Assembly (NCBI GenBank): GCA_964030785.1
Contig: OZ034973.1
Coordinates: 2,990,632 to 3,054,631, forward strand
DNA from: Siderastrea siderea
Lineage: Eukaryota; Cnidaria; Anthozoa; Scleractinia; Rhizangiidae
DNA: 64,000 nt
Direction of reading: 5' to 3'
Below, in pieces: positions 62,000 to 64,000 of the stretch. A model generated the notes under the pieces. It was given only the letters and a program-made list of their open reading frames with translations. It searched no databases and was not told where the DNA came from. Position numbers and translations under genes: made by a program. Within the stretch, counting starts at the first letter, position 1. Every line of letters begins with the position of its first letter.

Positions 62000-63157
62000 T
62001 TAGTCGCGTCGTCTTTTGGGTGGGCTTGTCTCTTTAGTCTTCAGTTGTCGTTTGGGGGGCCTTGTCTTTTTCCTCTGGGGTGGTTGGAGAGACGTGACGT
62101 CTTGACTACGAATCCAACTATTGTACTTGTCGGGCCACCCTTTCCACTTGACCAACCAACGATCTTTTTGTCGCTTAAGTACCTTTTCAATGCGAAACAC
62201 CTCGGATACATGGACTTTTTGTAAATCCTCTTCATAAAACGTACCTTGGACGGGGGTATCATCCCATTCGTGAATCTTATACGTGGGCACAGATCCCGGC
62301 ACCACACGATGCACCACAAACACTTCTTCGGTCCAACCGGGTAAATAGCCTTTTTCAAAGGTACGATGAATCTTATTGAGACGTACACGATCTCCGACTT
62401 TGAATTTAGGTTTTTTCTTGTCTTTCAACCGTTGGGCATACAATCGTTTCCACACCGCTTCTTCGCTGTCCCACGTCACGTCTTGAGGGGCCATACCAAT
62501 ACTTCGATGCCGGGTGGCATTATAGCCTTGCACCAACTCGGGTAAGACATCGTCAAACTGTAAGGTGTTGGCCGCGGTGAAATAACGGTACAACCGTTCT
62601 TTCAAGGTGCGGTTAAATCGTTCCACCACACTGGCTTTCGCATCCCCTTCGGTCGAAAAATGTTGAATGCCTTGCTCGTCAAGCCATCGTTGAAACGTCC
62701 GGTTGTAAAATTCTTTCCCTCGATCCGTTTGCAATCGATTCGGGTGACGTCGTCCTTCTTTCAAAATCTTGTCAAAGGCATGGACCAACGCCACCCCGGT
62801 TTTGTCTTTCAACGGTTGTACCCACGCGTACTTGGACAACACATCCAACACCGTCAACAAGTATCGTATGCCCCGATTATACTTGGCCAAGGGTTGCACT
62901 TCCACTAAATCCGCAACCCATTGATCATCTAATCCTCCTACGATCACGGGGACGGTGGGAAAACGACGACGTCGTGGTTTATGTAACGTATAGGCCAAAT
63001 CCCGTTCCAAGACCCGTTGAGCTTTTTTCAAAGGGAGACGATGGGCTTTAGCAAATCGTTGCACCCCTACTAAACTGCCGGGGACTCGAGGATCGTGGTA
63101 CTGACTCAACCATGGTTGGGAGACCTTTTTCTTTCGAGGGGCCATACGTTCTGGCAT
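62000..63157 (-). CDS. Polinton integrase with chromodomain
   Basis: This 385-residue rve-family integrase inserts the element into host DNA. The catalytic triad is D83 (QWVADLVEV), D145 (LQTDRGKEF) and E179 (SVVERFNRTL), 34 residues after the second Asp. The N-terminal part has the Polinton pattern (PRVPGSLVGVQRF, LAYTLHKPRRRRFP). Residues 317-355 form a chromodomain (FRIEKVLKRQKDRWLVKWKG followed by WPDKYNSW), which may target histone marks. The C-terminus is a basic, proline-rich, nuclear-localisation-like tail. The start at 63157 is the first ATG; a second is four codons on. The product is complete. Confidence 0.95.
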   Translation of the reverse strand: MPERMAPRKKKVSQPWLSQYHDPRVPGSLVGVQRFAKAHRLPLKKAQRVLERDLAYTLHKPRRRRFPTVPVIVGGLDDQWVADLVEVQPLAKYNRGIRYLLTVLDVLSKYAWVQPLKDKTGVALVHAFDKILKEGRRHPNRLQTDRGKEFYNRTFQRWLDEQGIQHFSTEGDAKASVVERFNRTLKERLYRYFTAANTLQFDDVLPELVQGYNATRHRSIGMAPQDVTWDSEEAVWKRLYAQRLKDKKKPKFKVGDRVRLNKIHRTFEKGYLPGWTEEVFVVHRVVPGSVPTYKIHEWDDTPVQGTFYEEDLQKVHVSEVFRIEKVLKRQKDRWLVKWKGWPDKYNSWIRSQDVTSLQPPQRKKTRPPKRQLKTKETSPPKRRRD

Positions 63158-63456
63158 TCACCCCATAAGGTCGATATGGTGGGGACCGTGTGGGGATGCG
63201 CCTTTTGAATGATTCGATACCATCGCCATGCCTCTGGGTGAGCTTTTAACCATAAGACAAACACCACCCATCGATACAGGTTGCGGTCGACATGGGTTTC
63301 TTCAAAGAGGTGGAGAGGATGCGTGTCCTCGGGACAAGGGGGTATGGGGATTTGGGTGCCGGGTTGATGATCATATAAGACTTGACAAAGGGTTTGATGA
63401 CATTGCCATTGCCCCAGGGACAAGACAGACTCCCACGCATCACACACAGACTCCAT
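63106..63456 (-). CDS. Uncharacterised protein upstream of integrase, 116 aa
   Basis: The frame overlaps the integrase start by 52 bases in another frame. The protein is rich in Trp, His and Pro (LYRWVVFVLWLKAHPEAWRW) with several cysteines in the first 35 residues. A TATA-like TTTTTATTTAG lies just before the ATG. I do not recognise it. Position and start context favour a real gene, but coding potential should be tested. Confidence 0.55.
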   Translation of the reverse strand: MESVCDAWESVLSLGQWQCHQTLCQVLYDHQPGTQIPIPPCPEDTHPLHLFEETHVDRNLYRWVVFVLWLKAHPEAWRWYRIIQKAHPHTVPTISTLWGECQNVWPLERKRSPNHG

Positions 63457-63491
63457 GGACTAAATAAAAACATTTTTATTCGTTCTCTCAT

Positions 63492-63995
63492 TTAAAAGAG
63501 ACCTAGACGGCCACAGCTGATGGTCTCTAGACCTTTCTGCCAGTTCTCAACACTGTCACTGTACTTAGGGGGTGGTGGAGCTGGGGCCACCATCATTTCT
63601 TGACGGTTCTTGAGCTCTTGAATTTCTCGTAACAATTGTTTCTCATACTCTGTCAAGGGCCGATCCTCTTTGCTTTGGACTCGAGGGGGCGGGCCAGGGA
63701 TGTCATAGCCCCTCTTGGGATATCCTTGAGCATCACGGGTAGACAAAGGCGATTCAGCTTGTTGGTCGGCTTTTTTGGGAGGGTTGTCATGAAACCACGT
63801 CCAGTACTTGGGACCCAAGGGTTGATCGGCCCACCGGAAGAAGCCACACGTTTTCTTGGAACAAGTCAGAAACAAGCGATCGGGGTTCTGAGTCGAATGA
63901 CTCTGTTGTAGCGTGGCGGGTTCACGGCAAAAGCATTGCAAACCACCCCACATGTCCAACACTTCTACATGAGGTTGACTATACACGGCTTTCAT
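63492..63995 (-). CDS. GRF zinc-finger protein (start may lie outside)
   Basis: Residues 20-57 read QCFCREP...RLFLTCSKKTCGFFRWAD, with C21, C23, C45 and C50, a GRF zinc finger that binds single-stranded nucleic acid and occurs in DNA repair and viral proteins. The middle is Pro-rich and the C-terminal part has a Gln/Glu-rich helix (YEKQLLREIQELKNRQEM). The ATG at 63995 is used, but the frame is open to the edge of the window, so the true start may lie beyond. Confidence 0.8.
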   Translation of the reverse strand: MKAVYSQPHVEVLDMWGGLQCFCREPATLQQSHSTQNPDRLFLTCSKKTCGFFRWADQPLGPKYWTWFHDNPPKKADQQAESPLSTRDAQGYPKRGYDIPGPPPRVQSKEDRPLTEYEKQLLREIQELKNRQEMMVAPAPPPPKYSDSVENWQKGLETISCGRLGLF

Positions 63996-64000
63996 ATACT

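Larger units (their letters stand above)
46250..64000. mobile_element. Polinton/Maverick virus-like transposon (right end outside)
   Basis: The set of protein-primed DNA polymerase B, retrovirus-type integrase with chromodomain, adenain-like protease, packaging ATPase and capsid-type proteins defines a Polinton (Maverick), also described as adintovirus-like. The left terminus is placed at AGTAGGGGACGCTC (46250, or 46247), because Polinton inverted repeats begin with AG and the LINE frame stops there. The 6-base target site would then be AATAGT (46244-46249) or CCAAAT. The element is visibly richer in GC than its surroundings. Every recognised gene is open, with no stop or frameshift inside. 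The right inverted repeat is not in the window, so the total length exceeds 17.7 kb. Confidence 0.93.

Overview
The window is animal nuclear DNA, most likely from an anthozoan cnidarian such as a coral or sea anemone. It has AT-rich DNA, many small exons with GT-AG introns, abundant fold-back/MITE repeats, a tRNA-derived SINE and an L1/Tx1-like LINE. One host protein carries an inserted ShKT domain, a domain common in cnidarians. The cnidarian call is an inference; the metazoan call is firm.

Host part (about 1-44,850). Three multi-exon genes can be read exon by exon. NCAPH2 (condensin II kleisin) lies on the minus strand at 988-14,641. Two lipase maturation factor 2 (LMF2)-like paralogues stand head to head: LMF2-A (minus, about 15,865-28,612, with an extra ShKT exon) and LMF2-B (plus, 28,876-40,017). 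Their start codons are only 263 bases apart, so they probably share a promoter. NCAPH2 and LMF2 are also neighbours in the human genome, so this looks like old microsynteny. The introns and the 40-45 kb spacer hold hairpin elements, TTAA-flanked MITEs, tetranucleotide repeats, a 1.6 kb fold-back element and a roughly 1.9 kb repeat-ended element.

LINE fragment (about 44,856-46,249). A minus-strand piece of an L1/Tx1-like ORF2 with a poly(A) tail ends abruptly where the next element begins.

Polinton/Maverick element (about 46,250 to beyond 64,000). More than 17.7 kb of a virus-like transposon is present with uninterrupted genes. It encodes protein-primed DNA polymerase B, chromodomain integrase, packaging ATPase, adenain-like protease, a candidate major capsid protein, a phospholipase A2-like protein, a tandem pair of structural-type proteins, a GRF zinc-finger protein and many small basic proteins. 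All are on the minus strand except one divergent regulator-like gene beside polB. The right terminus is outside the window.

Most notable in the element: a tRNA-like Pol III gene with intact A and B boxes, a long variable arm and a T-run terminator sits between the ATPase and protease genes; a recurrent QRGG/MRGG motif in six to seven small basic proteins looks like a maturation site for the encoded protease; and many genes have their own TATA box 25-60 bases before the ATG.
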